This document shows, piece after piece, positions 55,958 to 64,000 of a DNA stretch of 64,000 nt. The notes below the pieces were generated by a model. It was not told where the DNA came from. It saw only the letters and a list, made by a program, of their open reading frames with translations, and searched no databases. The position numbers and the translations under genes were made by a program. The first letter of the stretch is position 1. Each line of letters begins with the position of its first letter. The stretch is from assembly GCF_000166195.2 (NCBI RefSeq), contig NZ_CM001403.1, positions 248,001 to 312,000 of the forward strand, given 5' to 3'. The DNA is from Mucilaginibacter paludis DSM 18603. Lineage in GTDB: Bacteria; Bacteroidota; Bacteroidia; Sphingobacteriales; Sphingobacteriaceae.

Positions 55958-56368
55958 TAATTACAAACCGAAAAAACAGGGATGACGTTTGAACCTTGTA
56001 GATTGTTAGTTGCAGAAAGAAATGTGCGCAAAAGCCAGACTGCACGCCGAGCCAGGAGCTTGCCTGTGGGTGGAAGGATCGGGCAGTCTTGACTTTTTTG
56101 GTTCTTTTTGTGTCAAGACAAAATTGCGATAGCAATCATTCACACCCAAAACAAACAACAGTGAATAACGAACAAAGCCCTTCCCGCGGCGTTTGAGCGG
56201 GCCAATGCTTCTATTTTAAGAATACTGATTATAGGAGCAAAGATAGCACATTGATAATCGGCGCACCCAAACTTATCATGCGCAAAAGGTACCTCCTCGT
56301 GTCGGGATGCCTAATGTAGAGAAATTTAGTATTGACAATCAACAATTCAACAGCACGCCATTACAAAC
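55958..56368. repeat. Dispersed intergenic repeat, copy R7
   Basis: Follows R6 in tandem, as R3 follows R2. Starts near TAATTACAAACCG and ends CGCCATTACAAAC. Contains the right arm of the internal inverted repeat (ATTCACACCCAAAACAAACA, then GTGAATAACG) and an IS110 target that is empty but carries one change in the core region: CAAAAGGTACCTCCTCG (56283-56299), with GGTA instead of GGTC. Confidence 0.85.
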
Positions 56369-56458
56369 AACTGTTTATCAATACTTTAAAATCAACCTTA
56401 TAAAAAAAATGATTAAACCCGCTCGCCCTTCATTTCTTGATGTACATTAAGTTTTACG

Positions 56459-56480
56459 CCGTTTAAACGGTATAAATTTG
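56459..56480 (+). promoter_or_regulatory. Palindrome and -7 box upstream of the pirin gene
   Basis: CCGTTTAAACGG (56459-56470) is a perfect 12-base palindrome directly next to TAAATTTG (56473-56480), a TAnnTTTG -7 match 25 bases before ATG 56506. A symmetric site between -33 and -7 is a good place for a repressor or redox regulator. Confidence 0.5.
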
Positions 56481-56505
56481 TATTGCAAATAAAAAGCACA
56501 ACATC

Positions 56506-57228
56506 ATGGCACAAACAGTATTACACTTAGCCAACTCACGTGGCAAAACAGATATAGGCTGGTTAAAAAGCTTTCACACTTTTAGTTTCGGCAGCAGTTA
56601 TGATCCTGAAAGGATGAATTTCGGGGCGCTGCGTGTTTTAAACGATGATACCGTTGAGGGTGGCAAAGGCTTTGGCGAGCATCCGCACGATAATATGGAA
56701 ATCATCTCCATCCCGTTGGAGGGTGGGTTAAAACATCGCGATAATATGAATAATTCAGCGGTGATCAGTGACGGAGATATCCAGGTGATGAGCGCCGGTA
56801 CGGGCATATTCCATAGCGAGCACAATAACGATCCGAACGAAACGGTTAAGTTTTTACAGATCTGGTTATACCCAAACCAAATTAATGTAGAGCCCCGTTA
56901 TGATCAGCTTACGCTGAATAAAAACGACAGGCATAATCGATTGCAGCAGGTATTATCCCCAGATCCGGACGACGCCGGGGTATGGATATACCAAAACGCC
57001 TGGTTTAACCTGGGTAACTTTGATAAAGGTGTAAGCACCGAGTACCGCATCAAAGCCAAAGGCAACGGTGTTTACGCATTTATACTGAAAGGATCGGTTG
57101 AAATTGACGGCCAGGTATTAAACACCCGCGATGGCTTTGGCATCTGGGATACCGATAAATTTACCATTAAAGCATTAAGCGACGCTGAGTTTTTGTTAAT
57201 GGATGTACCCATGGATTTTAACATTTAA
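56506..57228 (+). CDS. Pirin family protein
   Basis: 240 residues, double cupin. Metal ligands of the first cupin are visible: GFGEHPHDNMEIISIPLEGG (two His and Glu) and AGTGIFHSEHNN (His, Glu). Opens with LANSRGKTDIGWLKSFHTFS, typical of YhhW-type pirins with quercetin 2,3-dioxygenase-like activity. Probably belongs to the same stress function as the dioxygenase-esterase-Crp genes, now separated by R6, IS110 and R7. The palindromic promoter is upstream. Confidence 0.92.
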   Translation: MAQTVLHLANSRGKTDIGWLKSFHTFSFGSSYDPERMNFGALRVLNDDTVEGGKGFGEHPHDNMEIISIPLEGGLKHRDNMNNSAVISDGDIQVMSAGTGIFHSEHNNDPNETVKFLQIWLYPNQINVEPRYDQLTLNKNDRHNRLQQVLSPDPDDAGVWIYQNAWFNLGNFDKGVSTEYRIKAKGNGVYAFILKGSVEIDGQVLNTRDGFGIWDTDKFTIKALSDAEFLLMDVPMDFNI

Positions 57229-57233
57229 GCCTC

Positions 57234-57539
57234 ATGAGCAACATACAAATTTTGGTAATAGGCCGCCATGCGGAAATTACAAGTACCATTATCCGGCTTA
57301 TTAACAATAAGCCGGATTGGAAGTGCACAGGAGTTTTAACCGACGAAGAGGCCATTGCAGCCTTCGATGAAAAATCGTTCAACGCGGTATTGATTGGCGC
57401 CGGTGTAACACCGCAAGAAAAACAACAGCTCTGTGATATTTTTCACGCTAAAAAACCTGGAATCCCTGTTATTCAACATTATGGTGGCGGCAGTGGTTTA
57501 CTTTTTGCCGAAATATACCAGGCGCTGGGTATCAGTTAA
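57234..57539 (+). CDS. Small receiver-like protein without phosphorylation site
   Basis: 101 residues, 5 bases after the pirin stop, so clearly co-transcribed. The fold looks like a response-regulator receiver (IQILVIGRHAEITSTIIRLI; FNAVLIGAGVTPQEKQQL; PGIPVIQHYGGGSG) but the position where the phospho-Asp should follow the NAVL strand is Ile-Gly, and the N-terminal acidic pair is missing. It is likely an atypical receiver or an unrelated Rossmann-like protein. No family name recognised. Confidence 0.6.
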   Translation: MSNIQILVIGRHAEITSTIIRLINNKPDWKCTGVLTDEEAIAAFDEKSFNAVLIGAGVTPQEKQQLCDIFHAKKPGIPVIQHYGGGSGLLFAEIYQALGIS

Positions 57540-57645
57540 TTTTAAAAAAAGAGGCATGTAGCGGCCAACGCATTGAAAACAGCAACAATCACGGGCGATA
57601 TTGAAATCACCCGGACTGCTGGGGGTACGACGTCCTTATACGCTA

Positions 57646-58551
57646 TTATTTTCTTAAAGCACTGAGTTGGGTAAAAAGCCCCTTCTCTTCTTCGGTTAAA
57701 TTTTTAGGCGTTGTAATCACCATGCGTACGTAAGCATCGCCGCGCTCGTCCGGCTTGCCAAAAACTGGCATGCCCATACCTTTTAACCTTAATGTTTTAT
57801 GGCTGTCTGTTCCAGCCGGGATGGTCATATTGACGGCTTTATCAATACCCTGAACGGTTACTTTCCCTCCCAGAACGGCGGTGTACAAATCTAAGCTTTG
57901 GTCAAAGTACAAGTCATTACCTTTTAACTCATAGCGCGGGTGTGGGGCAATATGCACGGTTATCAGCAAATCGCCATTTTCGCCTCCGTTAAAACCCGGA
58001 TTACCTTTACCTTTTAAGCGTAACACCTGTCCTTCGGCGGTGCCGGGCTTAAACTTAAGGTTCAGCTTGGCGCCATCCAGTGTAACCTGGCGGGTAACAC
58101 CATGGAATGATTCTTCGAGCGTTAGCTCAATGGTAGCTTCTGCATTTTCGCCACGATTAGGCCTGGTGCTTCTTTTGCGGCCGCCACCACCTCCAAAACC
58201 TCCGCCACCCCCAAATATCGATTCAAAAAAACTGGAGAACTGGCTGCCATCACCATAAAAATCTTCGGTATTAAAACCCTGGCTGCCGGTAGCCGGACGG
58301 CCCTGACCATAAGGATTATTAGCATACTGCTGCCAATTTTCGCCCATTTCGTCGTATTTTTTACGTTTCTCCGGGTTACCCAATATCTCATTAGCTTCGT
58401 TAGCTTCCTTAAATTTTTCTTCGGCAGCCTTATCACCCGCATTTTTATCCGGATGGTACTTAACCGCGAGCTTCCGGTAGGCCTTTTTTATTTCATCGGT
58501 AGACGCGTCTTTCTTAACTCCTAAAACTTTATAATAATCTTTATAATCCAT
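57646..58551 (-). CDS. DnaJ C-terminal-domain chaperone, CbpA-type
   Basis: 301 residues: J domain with HPD at residues 33-35 ([10 protein letters not shown]), a Gly/Phe-rich linker with [15 protein letters not shown] (about 113-127), and the two C-terminal substrate-binding domains ([45 protein letters not shown]-like). The zinc-finger domain of DnaJ is absent, so it is a class B/CbpA-type Hsp40 working with DnaK. No dnaK nearby. Monocistronic on the minus strand. Confidence 0.93.
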   Translation of the reverse strand: MDYKDYYKVLGVKKDASTDEIKKAYRKLAVKYHPDKNAGDKAAEEKFKEANEANEILGNPEKRKKYDEMGENWQQYANNPYGQGRPATGSQGFNTEDFYGDGSQFSSFFESIFGGGGGFGGGGGRKRSTRPNRGENAEATIELTLEESFHGVTRQVTLDGAKLNLKFKPGTAEGQVLRLKGKGNPGFNGGENGDLLITVHIAPHPRYELKGNDLYFDQSLDLYTAVLGGKVTVQGIDKAVNMTIPAGTDSHKTLRLKGMGMPVFGKPDERGDAYVRMVITTPKNLTEEEKGLFTQLSALRK

Positions 58552-58976
58552 TCGGTATTAAAGCTTAATTTCTGTGAACAAATTTACGCCATTCATTTAA
58601 CAAATAGCATTTATCAAAAATGTATTAGCATAACAAAAATAGATGAGCCGATGTTTCTGTTTATCATCTAAATATCAACAAACTAATTTTTAAAACATCA
58701 ATAAAACAGTAGTTTTACAGGCAAAGCGTTAAACCTGCGCTCCCCTAATTTTATGTTACCTGATAAACCAATTTGGCCTGCTAAGCCCATTTGCAAATTT
58801 TATGCAATGCATTTCCCCAGTATTTCCGTAATTAACAATAAAAATATCACCTAAATTTCAACCTGATTGAAGCTGTCTCCTCATTTGGATTTTTTTTATC
58901 CGCATGGTACTATATTTTCGTATGTCTCCTCATATCCTGTAAACACAATAATTATTTAAACCCAAACCTCCCCTAA
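58552..58976. other. AT-rich divergent spacer
   Basis: 425 bases between the minus-strand DnaJ gene and a plus-strand lipoprotein gene. AT-rich, with long A/T tracts; promoters for both must lie here. No repeat of the R family, no hairpin of note and no additional gene are seen. Confidence 0.4.
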
Positions 58977-59435
58977 ATGAACAAGATTTTACCTTTTTTA
59001 TTCCTGGCATTATCCGGGATAATTAGTAGCTGCCAACAAAAACGGACTGCGTTTGACATCCATCCACTAAGCCCTTATACAGATGTTGTAAAAATCAAAA
59101 AAGATGATATCGGCAGCAACGGCCCTACCTTAATTAAAACCCAGTATTATATTGTAAATGAAAGTGCCGATTATACCGAGAAAACCAAAAACCGGCTGCA
59201 AAACTTTATCGAGATCAATTTGAGCCGCGACGTAGCACACAACCAAACAATTTATTTTACGTTTTACACAGGGGGCCTAACTTTCACCAAAAACACAACC
59301 CAAACCAAAAACGATTTAATAACTGGCCACGCTAAAGATAAGTTAGCAGAATTTGAGTACGTAAACGGCAAATTATACAATTTTGATTTTTATAAAGATG
59401 GCACCTATTATAGCCCGACAGCCGAAACGAGGTAA
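58977..59435 (+). CDS. Small lipoprotein of unknown function
   Basis: 152 residues with lipoprotein signal MNKILPFLFLALSGIISSC (Cys19). The remaining part has NGPTLIKTQYYIVNESADYT, NFIEINLSRDVAHNQTIYF and a final FYKDGTYYSPTAETR, without a recognised domain. Single gene 101 bases before the ABC protein. Function unknown. Confidence 0.65.
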   Translation: MNKILPFLFLALSGIISSCQQKRTAFDIHPLSPYTDVVKIKKDDIGSNGPTLIKTQYYIVNESADYTEKTKNRLQNFIEINLSRDVAHNQTIYFTFYTGGLTFTKNTTQTKNDLITGHAKDKLAEFEYVNGKLYNFDFYKDGTYYSPTAETR

Positions 59436-59536
59436 TACAATTAACAACAAGCATTTAATTTAACCCGATAGCTTTGTTGTGTTTTTTTAGGTGTAATTAT
59501 GATAAAAACATAGTTTAGCAGTTTGTTACCCAAACT

Positions 59537-61039
59537 ATGCATACAGCTATCCTATCAGTAAAACATATCACGGTTGGTAATCTTGAGCAAACCATCTTTA
59601 AAAATCTTAGCTTTCAAATTAACCAGGGCGAACAATGGGCGCTGGTTGGCGAGAGCGGATCGGGTAAAAGTGCTTTGTTACAAACCATTGCTGGCAAATT
59701 TAATATAACCGGTGGCGAAATTCGTCACCATTATTTTGATGACTTTATCCAACAGCATCCTGTTGACGATGCTTATTTTACCCATCATAAACTCATAGCA
59801 TTTGTTTCGTCAAAACATAGTTTCCGTAATTTGTCTAACACCACAGATTTTTACTATCAGCAACGCTTCAACTCTTCCGATTCGGAAGATGCGCCTACGG
59901 TAGAAAACTATCTTGCCGGCATCCACCCTACCGTACATACCCGGCAGGTTTGGAGCTATGAGCAAACCATTGAGCAACTAAACCTGGGTGCGCTGCTTAA
60001 CAAACAACTCATCAAGCTATCCAATGGCGAAACTAAGCGCCTGCTTATTGCCGCAGCCTTACTCAAACACCCTACCCTGCTGCTGTTAGACAACCCTTTT
60101 ACAGGGCTCGACGTGCAAACCCGCGCGGCGTTTAACAATATATTGCGCCAAATTGCGGCATCGGGCATCCATATTGTGCTGGCCACATCGCCTCACGAAA
60201 TTCCGGATACGATTACCCATGTGGCCGTTTTGCACCAGGGCGAAATCATCAATAGCTTGCCTAAAGCCGCTTTTAGTATCGATATGGTTAAAGTTGTGCC
60301 TCCACCGCCAATTGATGCCGATGAGCTGGCTTCACTTTTATCGCTTACCACTGCCCTGCCTTTTACGGATATAGTAAAGATGAGCGATGTAACGATTAAG
60401 TATGGCGATAAAACTATTTTGGATAAAGTAAACTGGCTGGTTAAACAAGGCGACCACTGGGCCTTGCTCGGCCACAACGGCGCCGGAAAATCAACCTTAT
60501 TAAGTTTAATTAATGGCGATAATCCGCAAGCTTATGCCAACAACATTATATTATTTGACCGTAAGCGGGGCACCGGCGAAAGCATTTGGGATATTAAAAG
60601 CAAAATAGGTTTTGTATCGCCCGAATTACATCAATACTTCCCCACCGATAACAGCTGCCTGCAGGTAATCGAATCCGGCTTTTATGATACGCTGGGGCTG
60701 TTCAGGCCGAGTCAGCCCCAAAAAGCCGCCATCGCCCTGCGATGGATGAAACTTTTGGAACTGGAACAATATAGCCGAAAGCATTTAAAAAATGTACCAG
60801 CCAGCGCGCAACGTTTAATATTACTGGCCAGGGCCTTGGTTAAAAATCCGCCTTTGCTTATTTTTGACGAACCCTGCCAGGGTTTAGATACCCACCAGCA
60901 ACAGCATTTTAAACACGTAGTTGATGCCATATGCGCTTTGGGAAATACCACATTGATTTATGTTACCCACTATCAGCACGAAATACCCGACAGCGTGAAC
61001 CAGGTTTTAAAGCTTGAAAAAGGCAGGGTTGTTAGTTAA
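59537..61039 (+). CDS. Double ATP-binding cassette protein (ModF/PhrA-like)
   Basis: 500 residues with two fused ABC domains and no membrane segment. Domain 1: Walker A GESGSGKSAL (about 38-47), signature LSNGETKRL, Walker B LLLLDNPFTGLD. Domain 2: Walker A GHNGAGKSTLL (about 314-324), a degenerate signature VPASAQRLILLARAL, Walker B LLIFDEPCQGLD. The order and the histidine after ITYVTHY-type (LIYVTHYQHEI) agree with the ModF/photorepair-protein PhrA group, whose function is unclear. No transport permease nearby, so a transport role is doubtful; translation or stress-related ATPase is an alternative. Confidence 0.85.
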   Translation: MHTAILSVKHITVGNLEQTIFKNLSFQINQGEQWALVGESGSGKSALLQTIAGKFNITGGEIRHHYFDDFIQQHPVDDAYFTHHKLIAFVSSKHSFRNLSNTTDFYYQQRFNSSDSEDAPTVENYLAGIHPTVHTRQVWSYEQTIEQLNLGALLNKQLIKLSNGETKRLLIAAALLKHPTLLLLDNPFTGLDVQTRAAFNNILRQIAASGIHIVLATSPHEIPDTITHVAVLHQGEIINSLPKAAFSIDMVKVVPPPPIDADELASLLSLTTALPFTDIVKMSDVTIKYGDKTILDKVNWLVKQGDHWALLGHNGAGKSTLLSLINGDNPQAYANNIILFDRKRGTGESIWDIKSKIGFVSPELHQYFPTDNSCLQVIESGFYDTLGLFRPSQPQKAAIALRWMKLLELEQYSRKHLKNVPASAQRLILLARALVKNPPLLIFDEPCQGLDTHQQQHFKHVVDAICALGNTTLIYVTHYQHEIPDSVNQVLKLEKGRVVS

Positions 61040-61195
61040 CAATGGATTTGGCCGAGCTGAATAACCATTATTTGGCGCTCAAGTTTAGTTTGGCCCAGCC
61101 TTTCGATCCCCCTCAATACCGAAATTTACAACCGGTATATTAGTTATTAAAAGGCACTTATCAATCCTTGCCAAGCCCTCTCCACCCCGTTATCA

Positions 61196-61608
61196 AGATG
61201 CCTGGAGGGGTTTTCTGCGAGGGATAAGCAAAAGTATACTATTCGCGAACAGATCGTCCTTCCATCAGCTTTGACAACTTTTTAAAAGTTGTCAAAGCTC
61301 TCGCCAGACGTATGGAGGAGTTTTCTGCGAGGGATAAGCAAAAGTATACTATTCGCGAACAGATCACCTTCAATCAGCCAGACGTATGGAGGAGTTTTCT
61401 GCGAGGGATAAGCAAAAGTATACTATTCGCGCACAGATCACCTTCAATCAACTTTGACAACTTTTTAAAAGTTGTCAAAGCTCTCGCCAGACGCATGGAG
61501 GGATTTGGATGATAAGCAAAAGCATACTATTCGCGTACAGATCGCCTTCAATCAGCTTTGACAACTTTTTAAAAGTTGTCAAAGCTCTCGCCGACAAATG
61601 TCGCGGAA
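61196..61608. repeat. Four tandem repeats carrying a perfect 33-bp palindrome
   Basis: Units of about 105-110 bp start near 61221, 61331, 61405 and 61509 at GGATAAGCAAAAGTATACTA and carry ATTCGCG(A/C/T)ACAGATC. Three contain AGCTTTGACAACTTTT-T-AAAAGTTGTCAAAGCT: at 61267-61299, 61450-61482 (first base changed) and 61554-61586; unit 2 lacks it, leaving a unit of 74 bp. A diverged palindrome is at 62028-62060. The region has no protein; short frames through it are side effects of the repeat. Confidence 0.85.
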
Positions 61609-61739
61609 CACCTGATCATAACGGATCAAAACCCTGCACATGCCCGGTCTGTTGCAGAATTATCGTGTATAGAAGACTCCTCCAGATGACATGGTATACG
61701 ATTGATCAGCCATGCCCGGCACTCCCATCAGGACAATCT

Positions 61740-61936
61740 GCCCCGGTAGGGGCTACCTGTTTGTAGCAAAAAAAACAGCAGCAAATTTTGCCCCGTAGGG
61801 GCTATCCTTCTTGCATTGGCTTGATCATCAACCCGATTTATAGCCCCACTGCTGCGTTAGCGATAGTAGCGGATACCGGCCCGTGGCTAAGGCCATGTGT
61901 AGTATAAGCGGATAGCGCGGGCCGGAGGCAACGCCC
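61740..61936. repeat. Further short repeats in the 61-62 kb spacer
   Basis: TGCCCCGGTAGGGGCTA (61740-61756) and TGCCCCGTAGGGGCTAT (61789-61805) are two copies of a small hairpin-like motif followed by CTGTTTGTAGC-type sequence. From 61851, GCGTTAGCGATAGTAGCGGA and GCGGATAGCGCGGGCCGGAG (61907-61926) are related GATAGC/GGCCCG motifs, common in Bacteroidota intergenic DNA. Their role is unknown. The spacer 61040-62290 as a whole seems to be a collection site for such elements. Confidence 0.55.
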
Positions 61937-62154
61937 TGATTGATTATTTTTTATTGGGTTAATGGTTTATAAATTAGGCATAGTGATGGTGAGCAGCAAA
62001 AATTATAATTGGTTAAACCGGCAAACTTCGGTTTTGATAACTTTTTAAATTTGCCAAACCTACCGCGGAGCCATAGGATGGATAACAAATGGTTTAACTT
62101 ATGGTGCAATAATTAATAACGCCTTCCCTGTCAATAACTCAATACTCAATACCC

Positions 62155-62250
62155 CCAATAACTAATAAATCAATACACCTGATAACCAATAACTCAATAC
62201 ACCCAATAACTGCTAAATCAATACACCTAATAACCAATAACTTTCCAAGC
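62155..62250. repeat. Two copies of a 48-bp AT-rich unit upstream of the DUF4011 gene
   Basis: CCAATAACTAATAAATCAAT (from 62155) recurs as CCAATAACTGCTAAATCAAT (from 62203), each followed by ACACCT(G)ATAACCAATAAC. Period 48 bases. It ends 40 bases before ATG 62291 and may be a promoter-linked repeat. Confidence 0.7.
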
Positions 62251-62290
62251 ACTTTAACAACAAAAAAATATTCCTAATTTAAGGTCGATT

Positions 62291-64000
62291 ATGAATAGTG
62301 TAAACGTACCTGTAATAGCCGTAGATTTTGTTTTAGCGCCTGTGATTAATTTTGCCATGCAGCAAAACCATGTTCCTGTTGTTAGAGAGTTAGTTATCAG
62401 GAATATAAGCCAGGCTGATTTAAATAACCTAAGCATACAAATCACATCCGAACCGGGCTTTGCCCTTAGCTGGGTGCAGCCAGTTGATATCTTGAGGGTC
62501 GGTGATGCCTGGGCGTTTGAGAGTGTGCGGATTGATGTTTCGCCGAAATTTTTGGCCGAACTAACCGAGCGCCTAACAGGCAGGTTTACCTTAACGGTAC
62601 TTGCTGCCGGCCAAACCCTGTTTGAAAACCGTTACGATGTTGACCTGCTGGCTTACGACCAGTGGAACGGCGTTGGCTTGCTGCCCGAAATGCTTGCGGC
62701 GTTTATAACGCCGAATCACCCCGAAATTCCGCAGATTATCCGCAATGCGGCGGCTATACTGGCTAAGTGGACAGGCAGCCCATCATTTGACGAATACCAG
62801 AGCCGCAACCCCGACCGGGTGCGTAAGCAGATGGCCGCCATTTACGAGGCTATTGCCGATATGGAACTGATTTATGTTTCGGTACCGGCCAGCTTTGAAG
62901 AGAGCGGGCAGCGGGTGCGCCTGAGCGATGCCATATTATCGCAAAGGCTGGCCAATTGCCTCGACCTATCGCTGCTATACGCCGCCTGTTTAGAGGCGGT
63001 GGGCATCCATCCGCTGGTGATGATTGTAAAAGGCCATGCCTTTGCGGGGGCCTGGCTGATTGATGAATCGTTTGCGGACCCGGTTAACGACGACCCATCG
63101 CTGATTAGCAAACGCACCGCCCAGGGCATTAACGATATTGCTATTTTAGAGTGTACCTGCATGAATGCCGGCAAGCGTGTGCCCTTTGACGAGGCCGTGC
63201 GCCTGGCCGAAAGCAAAATGCTGAACACGGATAACTTCCACCTGTTTATGGATGTTAAAAGGGCGCGCTTTGGCGGCATAAGGCCCCTGCCGCTGCGCAT
63301 AGCCACCCCTACCGGCTGGGAAATTAAGGCCGACGATTTTAAAACCAACCAAACTAATTTTTTACCCGAAGATATTGTAGTGGGCCAAAAGCTGGTGAGT
63401 GTTAACCACATTGACCTATCAAAACAGCGCCTGTGGGAACGCAAACTGCTTGATTTAACGTTGCGCAATAATTTGCTTAACACGCGCCTAACCAAAAGCG
63501 CCATCCAGTTTTTAACCGTGAGTTTGGCTAAACTGGAAGATGCCCTGGCGGATGGAAAGGAGTTTCAGGTGCTGGGTAAACCTGCCGACTGGGACAATAC
63601 GCTGCGCGATGTGGGTATTTACCAGGCCATACACGCTACCGACCCGGTGGCCGAGCTGGTACGCCACGAACTGACGCACCAGCGCCTGCGCACTTATTTG
63701 AACGAGGCTGATTTAAATTACAGCCTGACGGCGCTGTACCGGGCATCGCGCCTGTCGATGGAAGAGAATGGCGCCAATACCTTATACATTGGCCTGGGCC
63801 TGCTTAAATGGTACGAAACCGAGGCCAGCGAGCGGCCCCGCTTTGCGCCTATTTTATTAATGCCGGTTGAGATTGTACGCAAAACGGCCAAGAGCGGCTA
63901 CATTATACGCAACCGCGAGGAAGAAACGATGGTGAACATTACCCTGCTTGAAATGCTGCGGCAGGATTTTGGTATTACCATTGGCGGGCTGGATGTATTG
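62291..64000 (+). CDS. DUF4011-type very large protein, N-terminal part (3' partial)
   Basis: Open for 570 codons without a stop to the end of the window; the start is ATG 62291. The N-terminal part (residues 1-150) is beta-rich; residues 205-260 form a transglutaminase-like segment with LANCLDLSLLYAACLEAVGI (Cys223) and KGHAFAGAWL (His249); about 380-400 gives WERKLLDLTLRNNLLNTRLT, the DUF4011 signature, followed by more of that domain. In known proteins this is followed by a superfamily 1 helicase and DUF3320, often with a Vsr/DUF559-like nuclease. Such proteins (1500-2000 residues) occur in defence islands. The helicase part lies outside the window and is unconfirmed. Confidence 0.8.
   Translation, partial: MNSVNVPVIAVDFVLAPVINFAMQQNHVPVVRELVIRNISQADLNNLSIQITSEPGFALSWVQPVDILRVGDAWAFESVRIDVSPKFLAELTERLTGRFTLTVLAAGQTLFENRYDVDLLAYDQWNGVGLLPEMLAAFITPNHPEIPQIIRNAAAILAKWTGSPSFDEYQSRNPDRVRKQMAAIYEAIADMELIYVSVPASFEESGQRVRLSDAILSQRLANCLDLSLLYAACLEAVGIHPLVMIVKGHAFAGAWLIDESFADPVNDDPSLISKRTAQGINDIAILECTCMNAGKRVPFDEAVRLAESKMLNTDNFHLFMDVKRARFGGIRPLPLRIATPTGWEIKADDFKTNQTNFLPEDIVVGQKLVSVNHIDLSKQRLWERKLLDLTLRNNLLNTRLTKSAIQFLTVSLAKLEDALADGKEFQVLGKPADWDNTLRDVGIYQAIHATDPVAELVRHELTHQRLRTYLNEADLNYSLTALYRASRLSMEENGANTLYIGLGLLKWYETEASERPRFAPILLMPVEIVRKTAKSGYIIRNREEETMVNITLLEMLRQDFGITIGGLDVL

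Larger units (their letters stand above)
53837..55958. repeat. Dispersed intergenic repeat, copy R6 (split by IS110 copy 2)
   Basis: Left part 53837-54245, right part 55888-55958. It contains the family blocks plus a complete internal inverted repeat: TTATTCACCTGTTGTTTG onward (53993-54025) against CACCAAAAACAAACAAAAGT and GAATAAC (54082-54116). R4 has only the left arm and R7 only the right arm. The IS110 lies after GCAAAAGGTC; the repeat resumes with CCTCCTCCCGTCGGGATG. Sequence outside the IS differs clearly from R2, so the two IS insertions were separate events. Confidence 0.85.

Noticed and set aside
61196..61608. Possible CRISPR array
   Set aside because: Four repeats of about 75-110 bp with identical interior and no unique spacers of constant length, and no cas genes nearby.
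61312..61766. Two overlapping small plus-strand frames with shared peptide segments
   Set aside because: They run through the tandem palindrome repeats; the shared peptides simply reflect the DNA repeat.
62872..63504. Long minus-strand frame of 210 residues
   Set aside because: It is antisense to the continuous DUF4011 reading frame, has no recognisable domain and is Arg/Ser-rich as antisense frames often are.

Overview
The window looks like chromosomal DNA of a Bacteroidota bacterium, most likely Sphingobacteriaceae (Mucilaginibacter/Pedobacter-like). The signs are SusC/SusD pairs, PorP/SprF and type B sorting domains of the type IX secretion system (T9SS), many lipoproteins, -7 boxes of the form TAnnTTTG, and family-typical intergenic repeats. 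The genus call is inference. No rRNA, tRNA or CRISPR array was seen.

Layout. 1-3.2 kb: the end of an arsenic-resistance operon (DUF6428, ArsN2-like acetyltransferase, ArsC, Acr3, metallophosphoesterase). 3.4-8.2 kb: outer-membrane barrel, Cys-rich CWC protein, Bcr/CflA exporter, DUF885-like lipoprotein. 8.2-10.8 kb: an IS110/IS1111-type element inside a dispersed repeat, then an antitoxin with a decayed toxin. 10.8-18.1 kb: housekeeping genes (fructosamine kinase, lepA, folD, queE) and a small Rieske ferredoxin gene split by an IS3-family element with a 3-bp target duplication. 18.1-27.8 kb: T9SS/adhesion genes (OmpA-PD40 protein, TPR protein, PorP/SprF, 1728-residue PKD-rich surface protein). 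28.1-46.4 kb: a polysaccharide-utilisation region on the minus strand: susC-susD-GH30-GH2-GH5, then a 7TM receptor fused to a transposase-derived DNA-binding domain, then GH2-polysaccharide lyase-GH88. 46.9-51.4 kb: DUF1800 protein, GT-B-like protein, lipoprotein. 51.6-57.5 kb: a quinone/aromatic-stress type cluster (ring-cleaving dioxygenase, esterase, Crp/Fnr regulator, pirin, pseudo-receiver), interrupted by a second, nearly identical IS110 copy. 57.6-64 kb: CbpA-type DnaJ, lipoprotein, double ABC ATPase, a repeat-rich 1.25-kb spacer, and the first 570 codons of a very large DUF4011-type protein that runs off the window.

The most striking pattern is the pairing of two IS110 copies with a dispersed ~300-440 bp intergenic repeat (seven copies, bounded by CATTATAA-like motifs). 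Both IS copies sit at exactly the same internal position and in the same orientation in two diverged repeat copies. The 3' non-coding end of the IS holds two homologous loops. One carries sequences matching the target in the repeat; the other carries sequences matching the element's own junction. This is the layout expected of a bridge RNA. The element therefore appears to be RNA-guided to the repeat, much as IS621 is to REP sequences in E. coli.

The second notable item is the 7TM-DISM receptor whose output module is the zinc ribbon and helix-turn-helix of an IS1595-type transposase without its DDE nuclease. It lies between two CAZyme operons, near a pair of long direct repeats upstream of susC.
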